From Flavobacterium sp. (GTDB lineage: Bacteria; Bacteroidota; Bacteroidia; Flavobacteriales; Flavobacteriaceae), in the NCBI GenBank assembly GCA_014378065.1, contig JACMOK010000071.1, positions 49,099 through 113,098 on the forward strand: DNA of 64,000 nucleotides, read 5' to 3'. The notes under the pieces are model-generated. The model was not told the DNA's origin. It made no database searches and saw only the letters and a program-made list of their open reading frames with translations. The position numbers were made by a program, and so were the translations under genes. Below, piece after piece: positions 38,426 to 48,617 of the stretch. How positions within the stretch are numbered: the stretch's first letter is position 1; the number at the start of each line of letters is the position of its first letter.

Positions 38426-39307
38426 TTATTGTAACTTTCGTTGTTCTCGAGCCAAAAGCGTATTTTTTAAGAGCATGGCAATGGTCATCGGACCAACGCC
38501 GCCCGGTACAGGAGTAATATAGGAAGCTTTTTTACTCACATTTTCGAAATCGACATCTCCCGTAATGCGATACCCTTTTTCAGTCGTCTTGTCTTCTACT
38601 CGGGTAATGCCCACGTCTATGATTACCGCACCCTCTTTGACCATCTCGGCCTTTAAATAATTAGGTACGCCTAATGCAGTAATGATGATATCGGCTTGGG
38701 TCGTAATTTCCGCCATGTTTTTGGTATAGCTATGGGTTAAGGTAACCGTAGAATTTCCGGGGAAACCTTTGCGTCCCATCAAAATGCTCATGGGTCTTCC
38801 CACAATATGGCTCCTGCCTATTACCACCGTATGTTTTCCTTTGGTTTCAACTTGGTATCGTTCTAATAATTCTAATATTCCAAAAGGTGTTGCAGGGATG
38901 AATGTGGTCATATCCAAAGCCATTTTTCCAAAATTTTCTGGGTGAAAACCATCTACATCTTTACTCGGATCAATCGCCATGAGTACTTTTTGCGTATCAA
39001 TTTGTTCGGGCAACGGCAACTGTACAATGAATCCATCAATATCATCGTCTTCATTAAGCTGTTTTATCTTTTTCAACAACTCGGCCTCCGAAGTCGTACT
39101 GGGCATTTTAATTAAAGTCGATTCAAAACCCACCAATTCACAAGCTTTGACTTTACTGCCAACATAAGTGAGACTAGCCCCATCGTTGCCAACAATGATA
39201 GCGGCAAGATGTGGTACTTTTTCGTGGTTCTTTTTCATCAAATCGACCTCAGCCGTGATTTCACTTTTGATATCAGCCGCTATTTTTTTTCCGTCTAATA
39301 ATTGCAT
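38426..39307 (-). CDS. folD: Bifunctional methylenetetrahydrofolate dehydrogenase/cyclohydrolase
   Basis: YVGSKVKACELVGF, GFIVQLPLP, PATPFGILELL, GRSHIVGRPMSILM, TPVPGGVGPMTIAML. Confidence 0.97.
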   Translation of the reverse strand: MQLLDGKKIAADIKSEITAEVDLMKKNHEKVPHLAAIIVGNDGASLTYVGSKVKACELVGFESTLIKMPSTTSEAELLKKIKQLNEDDDIDGFIVQLPLPEQIDTQKVLMAIDPSKDVDGFHPENFGKMALDMTTFIPATPFGILELLERYQVETKGKHTVVIGRSHIVGRPMSILMGRKGFPGNSTVTLTHSYTKNMAEITTQADIIITALGVPNYLKAEMVKEGAVIIDVGITRVEDKTTEKGYRITGDVDFENVSKKASYITPVPGGVGPMTIAMLLKNTLLAREQRKLQ

Positions 39308-39335
39308 CGCGTTATTGTTTTGGAGTTTGTATTAA

Positions 39336-39369
39336 ATAAAAAAGACGTGAAAAATCACGTCCTTTTTTT
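39336..39369. terminator. Terminator between ffh and folD
   Basis: aaaaagacgtga-aaaa-tcacgtccttttttt. Confidence 0.8.
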
Positions 39370-40705
39370 ATCTCATGCCTTTCATTCCGCCCATCATCTT
39401 CATCAGGTTTTTCCCTCCAGGCCCTTGCATCATTTTCATCATTTTGCTCATTTGGTCAAATTGCTTCATTAACTGGTTGACTTCTTCAATTTTTCGTCCA
39501 GCACCTTTGGCAATTCTTGCTTTTCTCTTGACATCGATGATAGAAGGCCTGGTTCTTTCTGAAGGAGTCATCGAATGGATAATCGCTTCGATGTGCTTAA
39601 ACGCATCGTCTTCAATTTCTACATCTTTCATCGCTTTAGAAGCCCCTGGAATCATCCCAACAAGGTCCTTCATATTCCCCATCTTCTTCACCTGTTGAAT
39701 TTGGGAAAGAAAATCATCAAAACCAAATTCGTTTTTGGCAATCTTCTTTTGAATCTTTCTAGCTTCTTCTTCATCGAATTGCTCTTGCGCTCTTTCTACC
39801 AAAGACACCACATCTCCCATTCCAAGAATCCGTTCTGCCATACGCGAAGGATAAAAAATATCGATGGCATCCATTTTTTCTCCGGTACCGACAAATTTAA
39901 TTGGTTTGTTTACTACCGATTTGATCGAAATGGCCGCTCCTCCGCGCGTATCGCCATCCAATTTGGTAAGGATCACACCATCAAAATTCAATCGGTCGTT
40001 AAAGGCTTTGGCGGTGTTGACAGCATCTTGTCCTGTCATGGCATCTACCACAAATAAAGTTTCCTGGGGTTGAATTGCTTGGTGGACATTGGCAATTTCT
40101 GCCATCATTTCTTCATCAACCGCCAAACGTCCGGCAGTATCGACAATTACGACATTAAATCCTTTTTCCTTTGCGTATTTGACGGCGTTTGTCGCGATTT
40201 CTACAGGGTTGTTGTTTCCTATTTCCGAATATACCTCAACTCCAATTTGGTCTCCCACTATATGCAACTGGTTGATTGCCGCCGGACGATACACATCACA
40301 GGCCACCAAAAGTGGCTTCTTATTCTTTTTAGTTTTAAGAAAATTGGCTAGCTTTCCGGAGAAAGTTGTTTTTCCTGAACCTTGTAAACCCGACATTAAA
40401 ATGACGGTTGGATTGCCAGAAAGGTTGATTCCGGCTACATCGCCTCCCATCAGTTCGGTCAATTCATCTTTGACCAATTTAACCAGTAACTGTCCGGGTT
40501 GCAAGGTCGTTAATACGTCTTGACCCAGTGCCTTTTCTTTGACTTTGGTTGTAAAATCTTTAGCAATTTTAAAATTGACATCGGCATCTAACAATGCGCG
40601 ACGAACTTCTTTTAAAGTCTCTGCAACATTTATTTCGGTTATTTTTCCATGTCCTTTGAGGATGTGGAATGCTTTGTCTAATTTTTCACTTAAATTATCG
40701 AACAT
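39368..40705 (-). CDS. ffh: Signal recognition particle protein Ffh
   Basis: GLQGSGKTTFSGKLA, VDTAGRL, LTKLDGDTRGGAA, Met-rich M domain. Confidence 0.97.
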   Translation of the reverse strand: MFDNLSEKLDKAFHILKGHGKITEINVAETLKEVRRALLDADVNFKIAKDFTTKVKEKALGQDVLTTLQPGQLLVKLVKDELTELMGGDVAGINLSGNPTVILMSGLQGSGKTTFSGKLANFLKTKKNKKPLLVACDVYRPAAINQLHIVGDQIGVEVYSEIGNNNPVEIATNAVKYAKEKGFNVVIVDTAGRLAVDEEMMAEIANVHQAIQPQETLFVVDAMTGQDAVNTAKAFNDRLNFDGVILTKLDGDTRGGAAISIKSVVNKPIKFVGTGEKMDAIDIFYPSRMAERILGMGDVVSLVERAQEQFDEEEARKIQKKIAKNEFGFDDFLSQIQQVKKMGNMKDLVGMIPGASKAMKDVEIEDDAFKHIEAIIHSMTPSERTRPSIIDVKRKARIAKGAGRKIEEVNQLMKQFDQMSKMMKMMQGPGGKNLMKMMGGMKGMR

Positions 40706-40877
40706 ATGGCTACTGGTTTTAAAGATGCAAATATAAGGTAAACAAGTTGCCTTTCAAAGTGGTAATCTGCCAAAATAAGGCGTCAGTTTATTGTAATATT
40801 ATAACATTACTTTTAAAACCTGTAGGCTTAATGGCGAAAGTGTCCTATAAATTTATGTGCATTAATAGATAGAAATT

Positions 40878-41030
40878 ATGAAAACTACCCTAAAATTTAA
40901 ATTGTTGATTCTGATTTTATTTTCTGCCTTAATTTTTTCATGTAGTTCCAGCAGAACCGGAAGCGCCGCAGATACCACCGGAACGAACGGCGCTACAAAT
41001 GGAACGGGAAAAATGCCGAAAACCAATTAG
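40878..41030 (+). CDS. Small (50 aa) putative lipoprotein
   Basis: MKTTLKFKLLILILFSALIFSCSSSRTGSAADTTGTNGATNGTGKMPKTN; lipobox SCSS; shorter than the ORF-track cutoff. Confidence 0.6.
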   Translation: MKTTLKFKLLILILFSALIFSCSSSRTGSAADTTGTNGATNGTGKMPKTN

Positions 41031-41243
41031 TTTTACCGCTGTAAAAATTTACAAACAGCATCACTGTTCGATCGCTGCTCGAATCTGCAACCTTCTGGTG
41101 CTACCGCTAAACAATGGATGTACATAATATAGTTTAGCATGGTGATAGAACAGCTAAACACGGCAATACAAGAAGTCGCGACTTGCTTTATATTTTCGAT
41201 GGGTAATTTCCGCCTTAAGGATTAGTCTGAATTTGTTAAATAG

Positions 41244-41270
41244 AAAAAAACCAGCTTTGCAGCTGGTTTG
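41244..41270. terminator. Rho-independent terminator
   Basis: aaaaaaccagct-ttgc-agctggttt. Confidence 0.75.
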
Positions 41271-41290
41271 TCATTTTACAGAACAATTAT

Positions 41291-41752
41291 TTAATTTTTT
41301 TCGAAAGTCAGATAGTCGGTGTTATCGCTCGATCCACTAACATCTATGAGTTCAATTTTTGTTGCAGTTCTCGAAACGATATCCCAATCATCATTGATGT
41401 CTTCAAAATCTGCGGGTGCGGTAAAAGCAATATTAAAATCGATAGGATCCTCAGGACTATCGTCTGAACTGTTGGTGTTTGTGACACTCCACGTGCCTGC
41501 AATATTGTTTGTTCCAATGGTTGCCGTCAAGACGTTTCCGCTACCGAAAGTAAAAATATAACCCGTAAAATGATCTGTCTGGTTAAGCGTATGATCAATG
41601 TAGTTTGTGACCCTCCAAGTCCCTTGAGATACCGTATTCACAATTGCGGTGGTATCTTCAACAGGAGCCGCTTTTTTGTCGTCAGAACTACAGGAAAGGG
41701 TAGTAAAAATAAACAGAACGACAGCACCGCAGTAATAATTGAATTTTTTCAT
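41291..41752 (-). CDS. Lipoprotein, hypothetical (lipocalin-like layout)
   Basis: Lipobox TTLSCSSDD; GTWRVTNYIDHTLNQTDHFTGYIFTF...NIAGTWSV. Confidence 0.75.
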   Translation of the reverse strand: MKKFNYYCGAVVLFIFTTLSCSSDDKKAAPVEDTTAIVNTVSQGTWRVTNYIDHTLNQTDHFTGYIFTFGSGNVLTATIGTNNIAGTWSVTNTNSSDDSPEDPIDFNIAFTAPADFEDINDDWDIVSRTATKIELIDVSGSSDNTDYLTFEKN

Positions 41753-41820
41753 GATAAGTTTGATTAGGTTTGAATAAATAAAGTTAATTTTTTAAATGAA
41801 TACTGCCACTGCTTTAACAT

Positions 41821-43599
41821 TTACATTCGTTCAGGCACTTCGATACCTAATAAATGAAATGCAGACTTGATAATATCACCGACTTTTTTTGAAAGTTGTA
41901 CACGGAATGTCTTTATGTCAAGATTTTGTTCTCCCAAAATAGAAACCGTCTGGTAAAAAGAATTGTATTCTTTGACCAGTTCATAAGTATAGTTTGCGAT
42001 GACTGCCGGGCTATGATTTTGAGCGGCAAGTTGAATGATTTCGGGATAACTTGAGATTTGTTTGAGCAATTCCTTTTCCTTTTCATGCAGTTGATCAATC
42101 GCAACAGCAACATTTATTTCGAAGTCGGCTTTGCGAAGGATCGATTGGATTCTCGCATAGGTATACTGAATAAAAGGCCCTGTATTTCCTGCAAAATCCA
42201 CCGACTCTTCGGGGTTAAAAAGTATGCCTTTTTTGGGATCCACTTTTAAAATATAGTATTTTAATGCGCCCATTCCGATCATCTTATACAATTTTGTTTT
42301 TTCACCTTCTGAATATCCTTCTAATTTTCCTAACTCTTCAGATAAATTTTGAGCCGTTTGAGTCATTTCTTGCATCAAATCATCTGCGTCTACCACCGTA
42401 CCTTCTCTGGATTTCATTTTGCCAGAAGGCAAATCCACCATGCCATAAGATAAGTGAAAAAGATTTTTAGACCATTCAAAACCTAATTTTTTTAAAATTA
42501 AAAACAAGACTTTAAAATGATAATCCTGTTCATTACCCACGGTGTAAACCATCCCGCCTACATCTGGAAAATCTTTTACCCGCTGAATTGCAGTTCCGAT
42601 ATCTTGTGTCATGTAAACTGCCGTGCCGTCTGATCGCAACACAATTTTACGATCTAGACCCTCTCCGGTCAGGTCAATCCAAACCGAGCCATCGGGTTCT
42701 TTTTCGAAAATGCCCTTTTCTAGACCCAATTGCACAACTTGTTTTCCTAAGATGTAGGTGTTACTTTCGTAATAATAGCTGTCAAAATTGACTCCCAAAT
42801 TATTATAGGTTTCAGCGAAGCCCTCATAAACCCATTGGTTCATTTTTTTCCAAAGAGCTACCGTTGCAATATCTCCCGCTTCCCAGTCAATCAACATTTG
42901 CTGTGCTTCAAGAAGTAAAGGCGCCTGCTTTTTTGCTTCTTCTTCCGTTTTGCCTTCCGAGATCAATGAGCTGATTTGATTTTTATATTCTTTGTCGAAA
43001 GCAACATAATATTTGCCTACCAACTTATCCCCTTTCAAACCCGTGAGCTCTGGTGTGTCTTGATTTCCGAATTTCTGCCACGCCAACATTGATTTGCAAA
43101 TATGAATGCCTCGATCGTTGATAATTTGGGTCTTATAAACTTTTTTCCCTGAGGCTTTAAGAATCTCTGCGACCGAGTATCCCAAAAGATTATTTCTGAC
43201 ATGCCCCAAATGCAAGGGCTTGTTCGTATTGGGAGACGAATATTCGACCATGATGGCTTTGTTGTCTTCGGAAGCTTTTACAAGTCCATACTGCTCATTG
43301 TATTTAATATCGTTAAAGAATTGAAGATAATAACTATCAGACACTACAATATTTAAAAAGCCAGAAACCACATTGCATCGCACTACTTCGCTTACCTGAT
43401 CTACTAAATAACTGCCAATTTTGTTTCCCAATTCTGTTGGATTGCTTTTGATTTGCTTTAAAAGTGGGAATAAAACCAAAGTTATATCACCCTCAAATTC
43501 CTTTCGAGTAGCTTGAAATTCTATTCTTTCAACGGTGAAGTCAAATAAAATCGAGACGGCTTTTTTAATATGTGGCAGAAGAATGTGCTGAACTGACAT
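41821..43599 (-). CDS. argS: Arginine--tRNA ligase
   Basis: VEYSSPNTNKPLHLGHVRNNLLG (HIGH), MKSREGTVVDADDLM (KMSK-like), DALR-type C-terminus. Confidence 0.97.
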   Translation of the reverse strand: MSVQHILLPHIKKAVSILFDFTVERIEFQATRKEFEGDITLVLFPLLKQIKSNPTELGNKIGSYLVDQVSEVVRCNVVSGFLNIVVSDSYYLQFFNDIKYNEQYGLVKASEDNKAIMVEYSSPNTNKPLHLGHVRNNLLGYSVAEILKASGKKVYKTQIINDRGIHICKSMLAWQKFGNQDTPELTGLKGDKLVGKYYVAFDKEYKNQISSLISEGKTEEEAKKQAPLLLEAQQMLIDWEAGDIATVALWKKMNQWVYEGFAETYNNLGVNFDSYYYESNTYILGKQVVQLGLEKGIFEKEPDGSVWIDLTGEGLDRKIVLRSDGTAVYMTQDIGTAIQRVKDFPDVGGMVYTVGNEQDYHFKVLFLILKKLGFEWSKNLFHLSYGMVDLPSGKMKSREGTVVDADDLMQEMTQTAQNLSEELGKLEGYSEGEKTKLYKMIGMGALKYYILKVDPKKGILFNPEESVDFAGNTGPFIQYTYARIQSILRKADFEINVAVAIDQLHEKEKELLKQISSYPEIIQLAAQNHSPAVIANYTYELVKEYNSFYQTVSILGEQNLDIKTFRVQLSKKVGDIIKSAFHLLGIEVPERM

Positions 43600-43620
43600 G
43601 ACTTTAGTGTTTTAAGTCGG

Positions 43621-43628
43621 CAAAGATA
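43621..43628 (-). promoter_or_regulatory. Bacteroidota -7 box upstream of argS (TATCTTTG)
   Basis: caaagata on + strand, ~22 bp before the argS start. Confidence 0.45.
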
Positions 43629-43855
43629 GCTATAACTGCGTCATTTTAAAAATTGGCGCAAAGTAACCGATATTTTATCCTTTAAATACATCCAACATGT
43701 TTGCGACTTTTTAAAATTAAATTGTAAGAATTTTATTTTTAATAAATCTAAAAAACTGTATTTCATCGATTTTTTTTGCTTTTCACCGATATTATTTAAA
43801 TATTTGAATCGTCAAAATTAAAATATTCGTTAATAATAATGAAGCCCCAATTATT

Positions 43856-46800
43856 ATGAAAAAAATTCTACTCCTGCTTGCTTTGGCAGTTAGCTTAAGC
43901 AATTATTCACAAGCCATAACGGTAAACACCAGTACTTATACTGTTCCACAGCTCGTGAATACGGTTTTAATCAACTCTCCTTGTGTTTCTGCAACAAACA
44001 TTACTTCGAAGACCGGCAGTAACTTTGGTTCTGTAAACGGTATTGGTTTCTTTCAAAACACGAATCCTAATTTTCCAATGCAATCTGGCGTTATATTAAG
44101 TACAGGTAACGTAACAAACGCAGTGGGGCCTAACAATACACAACTCAATGATGGCTCAATGAGCTGGCCGGGAGATGCCAATTTAGAAACTACCTTGGCG
44201 CAATCAGGTATTGCCATGAACTCGGTTAACGCCACAATATTAGAATTTGATTTTACCCCGATATCGCCTACTTTCAGTTTTGATTTCCTTTTTGCTTCAG
44301 AAGAGTATGGCAATTTTCAGTGTCAGTTTTCAGATGCATTCGCTTTCTTATTGACCAATATGAGTACGGGAGTAACAACAAATTTGGCGGTTGTGCCCAA
44401 TACTAATTTACCCATTTCGGTAGTCACCATTAGAGATTTTTTATACAATTCTTCTTGTGCTTCGGCCAATGCTCAATATTTTGGAAGTTACAATGGTGGT
44501 TCAGCCGCTGCAGGATCTGCCATAAATTTTAACGGCCAAACTAAATTGCTAAATGCTTCTGCCACATTGGTTCCAAATACAAACTATCATATTAAATTGG
44601 TTATTGCCGACCGCTCGGATGAAAGTTCGGATTCGGCTATCCTTATTTCTTCGGACACTTTCAATATCGGTCAGGATGTCTTGGGGCAAGATGTAACCAC
44701 AACGAGTTCTACCTCCCCGTGCTTTGGAGAAACTTATGTTTTAAATTCGAATCTGAGTGCTTCCAACTATACCTTTAGTTGGACAAAAGATAGCCAGCCA
44801 TTGACAGGAGAAACGGGATCAACGCTTAATATCACACAATCGGGCAGTTATGCCATTACGTATCAAAATATCAATAACGGATGCCAACCGATTACTGATA
44901 TTGTTAACGTAATTTATCAAGCAGAGATTGCCGCTGGAACGCCGAATAATTTATACAAATGCGATATTGGCGCGAGCACTTACAACTATGACTTGTCTCT
45001 CAATACGTCGGTCGTTAAAGCAGGATTAAATCCAGCTCCAGTAATTACCTACCACGCGAGTTTGGCCGAAGCCAATTTAGGTACCAATGCAATACCAACA
45101 ATTTTTTCAAGTGCGCCAGGACAAACTGTGTATGTTAGGGTAAAAAATTCTAATAACGCTTGTTACGTGGTAAAATCATTCCAATTGTTAACCTCGCCAG
45201 CACCCATTGCCAACCAACCACCAAATTTGACGAAATGTGCCACTTCAACCTTTGGTAACAGTGCTTTCAATCTGAATGATCAGAATACCGCAATACTTAG
45301 TGGTCAACTGCCTGCTACTTATGCTGTAACTTATTATAGCTCACTGGCCAATGCTAACAGTGGTTCTAATCCACTTCCTCCATCAGCCTACTATGCTACC
45401 AATAACACCACGGTATACGCTCGCGTAGAAAATGTGTATGACAATAGTTGCTATAGTACAACCAATTTCGTTCTTTACATTAGTCCGTTGCCCTTGGTCG
45501 ATATGATGGAAGCCGTTGTATCATGCGATCCTTATACTTTACCCCATGTAACCAATGGCAATTATTTCTCTGGCCCGAACGGAACGGGCACGGCTCTTTT
45601 TGAAGGTGATGTTATAAGTGTGACCAAAACCATCTATATTTTTAATCAACCCGACGGATCGAGTGGTTGTTTTGCCGCAAGTAGTTTTTTGGTAACCATA
45701 CTAGATCCTTTAACAATAGCGCCCGCGAGCGGTTCTCACTGTGGAAGTTTCACATTACCGACTTTGCCTTTTGGCAAGTATTACACTGGCGATAATGGAA
45801 CAGGACCCCAAATTCCAGCGGGAACAATAATTACAACCTCACAGACTATTTATGTGTACTTTCAGGCCATTATTGCTCCATTTTGTGTCATCAGCAAAGG
45901 CTTTGACGTTATCATTTTGCCTACCATTACTTTGGCCAGCCAAAATAACGTTTTTGATTGCACTTCTTACACTTTGCCTTCCTTAAGTTCTGGCAAATAT
46001 TATACTTTACCTGATGGTGGAGGTGCAGAATTACCGACTGGAACGACGATTACTTCGTCGCAAATCATCTATGTATATGCTATTTCACCTAATGGGTGTT
46101 CAGTTCAAACTTCATTTCAGGTAATTATTGGAATTGACACGCCTGCGGATGTCGCTCAATGCCAACCTTACACACTGCCTGTCTTGCCTATAGGTAATTA
46201 CTACACCGGAATACAAGGATCGGGAAATCAAATTGCCGCAGGAACAGTAATTAATATCACGCAAACAATTTACGTTTATGTTGCCAATACAAATTGTACC
46301 GATGACATTCATTTTACCGTAAATATTGCGCAACTCCTAATTGATAATTTTAGTGATGTCGTTGTCTGCGAAGGTTTTACACTCCCCGTGTTGACCAATG
46401 GCAACTACTACACTGCAGGTAACGGAACAGGTACGATGTTGCAGGCAGGCGATGTGATCTCCATTAGCCAGCCTGTTTTTATCTTCAAAAGATCGAGTTC
46501 GAATTGTAGCAATCAATCTAGCTTTCAGGTAACCATTAGTCCAAAACCTCCCATTGATTCTAGGTCTGATATCGATATTTGCAATTCCTATGTTTTAACT
46601 GAATTGGCGGTCGGAAATTATTTTACCGGACCCAACGGAACAGGGACTATGCTAGCAGGAGGAACGGTGATTACTTCCACGCAATTAATATATATTTATG
46701 CCGTTACACCAACCGCCCCATTTTGCACGTCCGAAAATAGTTTTCAAATTACAATTTTCTCAATTGAAGCTGATGCGCCAGCAAACGTTACTGCTTGTGA

Positions 46801-48439
46801 CAGCTATACTTTACCGGCATTGAACATTGGAAATTATTATAATCTTCCTGGCGGACCGCTTGGTGGAGAAGGAAGTTTGATGCACGCAGGAGATGTCATT
46901 AGAACGACATCAACCATTTTTGTGTATACTGAATCTGGAGAAAGAATTAATTGTACCGACGAAAACAGTTTTACCGTTACAATTAATATAACCCCCGTAC
47001 TAGTGGCTATTTCTAATATTAACGCTTGTAATTCTTACACCTTACCACAATTAACGGTAGGAAATTATTTTACGGGACCCAACGGAACAGGAACGCCATT
47101 ATTTGAAAACGATGTAATCAGCACCAGCCAAACAATTTATGTCTATGCACAAACGGCTACGACGCCCAACTGCACAGACGAAAAAAGCTTTTCAGTCAAT
47201 TTGTTTAAGGTTGACGTATTGCCTAACCTAACTATTTGTGAGAATTACACTTTACCCATTCTTACCGTTGGAACATATTACACTGGTTCTATTGGTACTG
47301 GCACACAACTAAACGCGGGGCAGGTTATAAATACTTCCCAACTTATCTACGTTTATGGCACTTCCGCTTTCACTCCAAGTTGTTATGATCAGAGTTCTTT
47401 TGTAGTTACCATTGTAGTTGCACCGACAGCCAATCTGGTACCTTTAAGTTTAAGGACGGTTTGTGATGAAGATGGAAACAACGATGGCATTACCAATTTC
47501 GATTTGACACAGTTGAGTAGTACGGTTTTAGGAACACAGGCGGGATCTGAATTTACGGTATCGTATTACGCAAATCTTAGCGATGCCCAAACGGCAATCA
47601 ATCCGATTATAAATACAAATCTTTCTGAAGTTTTCGTGCGCGTGACAAACCTTTTGACTTCAAACTGCTTCGATTTAAAAAGCATTCTTATTAAAGTAAA
47701 TAAGTTACCTGAGCCAAAACCAATTGGAGGCATCATTTGTTATGAAAGTAAAACCAAAACCCTGCTCAATCCATTCACCATTAACAGCGGATTAAGTGCC
47801 GCAACTCATAGTTTTGCCTGGAAAAATGAAGATGGTGCAGTTGTAGGTACCGGGAGCAGTTACACCGCAGTAGTCCCAGGAGATTATACCGTCACGGCTA
47901 CTGACATCATTACCGGTTGTAACTCTTTGGCTAGCTTGGTTACCGTATCACCCTCAGAACCTGCCCTAGTTACTTACAGCATTACAGATGATTTTTCAGA
48001 TTATCAAATTATTACTGTTGAAGCAGTGGGCGTAGGAGGCGATTATGAATACCAATTGGATTCAGGAATCTTCCAAGACAGCCCGACTTTCAACGATGTT
48101 TCGTCTGGAAGTCATGTTATAACAGTCAGAGACAAAAACGGTTGCGGTATGTCAACGTCTCAGGCGTTGGTCATCAACTATCCCAAATTTTTTACACCAA
48201 ATGGCGATGGCTTTAATGACACTTGGAACATCGTCGATTTGAAAACCAAAGAGAATGCCGTAATCTACATCTTTGACCGTTATGGAAAACTGTTGCGGGA
48301 AATCAAACCTAATGGTCCGGGTTGGGACGGTGTTTTTAGTGAAAAAGTGATGCCTTCCACCGATTATTGGTTTACTGTTACCTATCAAGAAGACGGAAAT
48401 ACAAAAGAATTTAAATCGCATTTCGCGGTAAAGAGATAA
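43856..48439 (+). CDS. Choice-of-anchor L-like, T9SS type B sorting domain protein with nine internal repeats
   Basis: Signal peptide; FDFLFASEEYGNFQCQFSDAFAFLLT; C-terminal FFTPNGDGFNDTWNI...IYIFDRYGKLL...GWDGVF...TDYWFTVTY type B tail. Confidence 0.92.
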   Translation: MKKILLLLALAVSLSNYSQAITVNTSTYTVPQLVNTVLINSPCVSATNITSKTGSNFGSVNGIGFFQNTNPNFPMQSGVILSTGNVTNAVGPNNTQLNDGSMSWPGDANLETTLAQSGIAMNSVNATILEFDFTPISPTFSFDFLFASEEYGNFQCQFSDAFAFLLTNMSTGVTTNLAVVPNTNLPISVVTIRDFLYNSSCASANAQYFGSYNGGSAAAGSAINFNGQTKLLNASATLVPNTNYHIKLVIADRSDESSDSAILISSDTFNIGQDVLGQDVTTTSSTSPCFGETYVLNSNLSASNYTFSWTKDSQPLTGETGSTLNITQSGSYAITYQNINNGCQPITDIVNVIYQAEIAAGTPNNLYKCDIGASTYNYDLSLNTSVVKAGLNPAPVITYHASLAEANLGTNAIPTIFSSAPGQTVYVRVKNSNNACYVVKSFQLLTSPAPIANQPPNLTKCATSTFGNSAFNLNDQNTAILSGQLPATYAVTYYSSLANANSGSNPLPPSAYYATNNTTVYARVENVYDNSCYSTTNFVLYISPLPLVDMMEAVVSCDPYTLPHVTNGNYFSGPNGTGTALFEGDVISVTKTIYIFNQPDGSSGCFAASSFLVTILDPLTIAPASGSHCGSFTLPTLPFGKYYTGDNGTGPQIPAGTIITTSQTIYVYFQAIIAPFCVISKGFDVIILPTITLASQNNVFDCTSYTLPSLSSGKYYTLPDGGGAELPTGTTITSSQIIYVYAISPNGCSVQTSFQVIIGIDTPADVAQCQPYTLPVLPIGNYYTGIQGSGNQIAAGTVINITQTIYVYVANTNCTDDIHFTVNIAQLLIDNFSDVVVCEGFTLPVLTNGNYYTAGNGTGTMLQAGDVISISQPVFIFKRSSSNCSNQSSFQVTISPKPPIDSRSDIDICNSYVLTELAVGNYFTGPNGTGTMLAGGTVITSTQLIYIYAVTPTAPFCTSENSFQITIFSIEADAPANVTACDSYTLPALNIGNYYNLPGGPLGGEGSLMHAGDVIRTTSTIFVYTESGERINCTDENSFTVTINITPVLVAISNINACNSYTLPQLTVGNYFTGPNGTGTPLFENDVISTSQTIYVYAQTATTPNCTDEKSFSVNLFKVDVLPNLTICENYTLPILTVGTYYTGSIGTGTQLNAGQVINTSQLIYVYGTSAFTPSCYDQSSFVVTIVVAPTANLVPLSLRTVCDEDGNNDGITNFDLTQLSSTVLGTQAGSEFTVSYYANLSDAQTAINPIINTNLSEVFVRVTNLLTSNCFDLKSILIKVNKLPEPKPIGGIICYESKTKTLLNPFTINSGLSAATHSFAWKNEDGAVVGTGSSYTAVVPGDYTVTATDIITGCNSLASLVTVSPSEPALVTYSITDDFSDYQIITVEAVGVGGDYEYQLDSGIFQDSPTFNDVSSGSHVITVRDKNGCGMSTSQALVINYPKFFTPNGDGFNDTWNIVDLKTKENAVIYIFDRYGKLLREIKPNGPGWDGVFSEKVMPSTDYWFTVTYQEDGNTKEFKSHFAVKR
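45521..47420 (+). repeat. Nine ~70-75 aa tandem protein repeats (C..YTLP.L..GNYYTG.NGTGT.L.AG.VI..SQTIYVY)
   Basis: Counted by eye in the translation from SCDPYTLP to ICENYTLP. Confidence 0.9.
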
Positions 48440-48559
48440 TTTAACTGGTTTTTAATGTAACAAATGGAAAACCTTGAAGTCTGATAGCAAAACAGATTAG
48501 TTGAGTAATTTTAAAAAATTAATTTAAATAATTGGGTTTTAAATTGAGTTTTAGTTAGC

Positions 48560-48594
48560 AAAAAAAACCGGAGCCTATCCAGCTCCGGTTTTTT
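48560..48594. terminator. Terminator between convergent genes
   Basis: aaaaaaccggagc-ctatcca-gctccggttttttg. Confidence 0.85.
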
Positions 48595-48617
48595 GTTTTA
48601 ATAGAGATTTCAAACGT

